Positions 6,693 through 8,018 of a stretch of DNA of 8,018 nt are shown here, piece after piece (within the stretch, counting starts at the first letter, position 1; each line of letters starts with the position of its first letter). Position numbers and translations under genes: made by a program. The notes under the pieces are model-generated. The model saw nothing but the letters and a program-made list of their open reading frames with translations, did not search any database and was not told the origin of the DNA. The stretch covers positions 1 to 8,018 of the forward strand of contig VHBD01000057.1 of NCBI GenBank assembly GCA_016872125.1, given 5' to 3'. The stretch is from Sphingomonadales bacterium. GTDB lineage: Bacteria > Bacteroidota > Bacteroidia > UBA7662.

Positions 6693-8018
6693 TTATACCA
6701 TCTTTTTGCCTGCCCTCAAGAAACGGATTTCTTTGTCTGTCAGGTATCGCCAATGACCTCGTGGTAAATCCTTTTTGGTGAGACCAGCATAAGACACACG
6801 GTCCAGTCGCTGCACTTCGTAACCCAATTGCTCAAATATTCGCCGAACAATTCGGTTTTTGCCGCTATGTAGGGAAAGACCCACCATTTTTTTGTCCCTT
6901 GGTTCCGGCCAAGCCAAAGCATCGACCCGTATAAAGCCGTCTTCCAATTCCAAGCCATCCAAAACCTGGTTGAAATCGTTTTGGGTCAAAGGTTTATCCA
7001 ATTCTACCGCGTAAATTTTGGAAATCTCCGAAGAGGGGTGGGTTAATTTTTGAATAAGATCGCCATCGTTGGTTAACAAGAGAAGTCCAGTAGTATTGCG
7101 ATCCAATCGCCCTGCAGGTACAATCCGTTCACTGGTGGCATCGGCCACCAATTCCATAACTGTTCGACGATTTTCAGGATCGTCCAGGGTCGTGATAAAA
7201 TCTTTAGGCTTATTCAACAAAACATAAACATTCCGACGAACTTGAAGCAATTCATCGTCATACTTGACCACATCGGATTGTTCAACCTTGGTGCCCAACA
7301 CATTGGCTATATTTCCGTTAATGGTAATGCGTCCTGCTTCTATAAGTTCATCCGCTGTCCTTCTGGAACACAATCCTGACAAAGACACAAAACGGTTAAG
7401 ACGCATCGGCCAAGCCAAGGCATCTTTGGGAGCAGCTCCTTCTGCAATTCGCTCTTTGGCCGATGGACGAACCTTGGACCTGCTTGACTTGGTTTTGCCC
7501 AAATCCATGGTGCTCTCTCCAAATGCTTCTTGAAACATTCGATCACTTTTGCCCATATTCCATTCCATGGCCGTATGTAAATTTCCTTTTCCGCCTTCGA
7601 GTTGCTCCAGGTCTTTGCGGAGGCTCGAAATTCGTTCTACCTTGGATATCATTTCCCTGCCAGGTCGCTCCCCAAAGGAAGGTCTCTTGGGACGATCCCC
7701 GTAGGACGGACGATCCGAGCGAGCAGGACGATCCGATGAAAAAGAACGTGTTGGGCGATCTCCATCACGCTTGGTGCGATCTCCGTAAGACGGACGCTCC
7801 GAGCGAGCGGGACGATCCGATGAAAAAGAACGTGTTGGGCGATCTCCATCACGCTTGGGGCGGTCCCCATAAGAAGGACGATCCGAGCGAGCGGGTCTAT
7901 CCCCATAAGACGGACGATCCGAGCGAGCGGGTCTATCCCCATAAGACGGACGATCCGAGCGAGCGGGACGATCCGATGAAAAAGAACGTGTTGGGCGATC
8001 TCCATCACGCTTGGTGCG
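6693..8018 (-). CDS. RluB-type 23S rRNA pseudouridine synthase with repetitive N-terminal extension (5' end outside window)
   Basis: The frame is open from the right edge (8018) to the stop at 6693, giving 441 residues of a longer protein. The C-terminal half is a RluB/RsuA-family enzyme that converts uridine to pseudouridine in rRNA. It has an S4 RNA-binding domain at about 206-253 (MRLNRFVSLSGLCSRRTADE just before and into it) and a catalytic domain at about 264-427. The motif GRLDRNTTGLLLLTNDG (303-319) carries catalytic D306, and KNRIVRRIFEQLGYEVQRL (387-405) is also typical. Before the S4 domain lies a unique ~80-residue charged linker, and before that 122 residues of DRP/SYGDRPAR repeats, strongly basic and probably disordered. 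The ATG at 7652 is not the start, since the repeats are in the same frame without a stop. RluB rather than RluE/F is inferred from motif style; the exact target base is uncertain. Confidence 0.93.
   Translation of the reverse strand, partial: RTKRDGDRPTRSFSSDRPARSDRPSYGDRPARSDRPSYGDRPARSDRPSYGDRPKRDGDRPTRSFSSDRPARSERPSYGDRTKRDGDRPTRSFSSDRPARSDRPSYGDRPKRPSFGERPGREMISKVERISSLRKDLEQLEGGKGNLHTAMEWNMGKSDRMFQEAFGESTMDLGKTKSSRSKVRPSAKERIAEGAAPKDALAWPMRLNRFVSLSGLCSRRTADELIEAGRITINGNIANVLGTKVEQSDVVKYDDELLQVRRNVYVLLNKPKDFITTLDDPENRRTVMELVADATSERIVPAGRLDRNTTGLLLLTNDGDLIQKLTHPSSEISKIYAVELDKPLTQNDFNQVLDGLELEDGFIRVDALAWPEPRDKKMVGLSLHSGKNRIVRRIFEQLGYEVQRLDRVSYAGLTKKDLPRGHWRYLTDKEIRFLRAGKKMV
7653..8018 (-). 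repeat. Nested in-frame tandem repeats (84-nt and 36-nt units) coding the pseudouridine synthase extension
   Basis: On the + strand the core CGATCCGAGCGAGC (one copy with CGCTCC) starts at 7711, 7795, 7879, 7915 and 7951, giving spacings of 84, 84, 36 and 36. The 36-nt unit codes SDRPSYGDRPAR; the 84-nt unit is that unit plus an inserted 16-residue block, KRDGDRPTRSFSSDRP. The block containing AAAGAACGTGTTGGGCGATC recurs at 7741, 7825 and 7981. Copies are nearly identical at the base level, including synonymous positions, which suggests recent duplication. All spacings are multiples of 3, so copy-number change keeps the frame. The array continues past the window edge. Confidence 0.93.

Noticed and set aside
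6693..7652. Pseudouridine synthase starting at ATG 7652 (319 residues)
   Set aside because: The same frame stays open for 122 more codons to the window edge with regular DRP-type peptide repeats, so the real start is upstream, outside the window.
7649..8008. A 119-codon minus-strand open frame (MEIAQHVLFHRIV repeats) over the right edge
   Set aside because: It is a shifted reading of the in-frame repeat array. The other frame runs without a stop directly into the S4 and catalytic domains, and the shifted frame survives only because repeat units are multiples of 3.
7681..8018. Possible CRISPR array from regularly spaced repeats
   Set aside because: The spacers are not unique sequences, spacings are 84 and 36, all units translate in frame with the adjacent enzyme, and no cas gene is nearby.

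Overview
The window looks like a chromosomal housekeeping segment of a member of the Bacteroidota with roughly balanced GC. Four things point there: a Bacteroidota-style RND pump C-terminus, a secreted protein with an FN3-like module and a C-terminal region resembling the type IX secretion (T9SS) sorting domain, -7 elements resembling TAnnTTTG instead of strong Shine-Dalgarno sites, and a pseudouridine synthase with a long repetitive R/P/D-rich N-terminal extension. I cannot fix the class or genus. No tRNA, rRNA, insertion sequence, phage gene or CRISPR array is visible, and no gene-free stretch exceeds about 160 bases.

Left part (1-2732, + strand): the 3' end of an RND efflux permease gene, then, 17 nt later, an M3-family oligoendopeptidase whose 3' end overlaps by 26 nt a fumarylacetoacetate-hydrolase-family gene. 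The tight packing suggests one transcript, although the functions are not obviously linked.

Middle part (2729-5421, - strand): reading right to left, a cold-shock protein gene with its own terminator, then prs (PRPP synthetase), rplY/ctc (ribosomal protein L25) and pth (peptidyl-tRNA hydrolase). The prs-ctc-pth order is a known conserved arrangement (for example prs-ctc-spoVC in Bacillus) and joins nucleotide precursor supply with translation. A perfect 9-bp inverted repeat sits in the prs leader, immediately downstream of a candidate -7 element. The pth and FAA-hydrolase genes run tail to tail and their stop codons overlap by 4 bp.

Right part (5422-8018): a + strand gene for a secreted choice-of-anchor-V-like protein with an unusual C-X4-C-H motif, followed convergently by the 3' part of a - strand RluB-type pseudouridine synthase gene. 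That gene runs off the right edge. Its N-terminal extension is encoded by nested, in-frame 84-nt and 36-nt tandem repeats.

Nothing here forms a clearly undescribed multi-gene system. The best leads are the prs leader inverted repeat, the nested minisatellite in the pseudouridine synthase gene, and the variant heme-like motif in the secreted protein.
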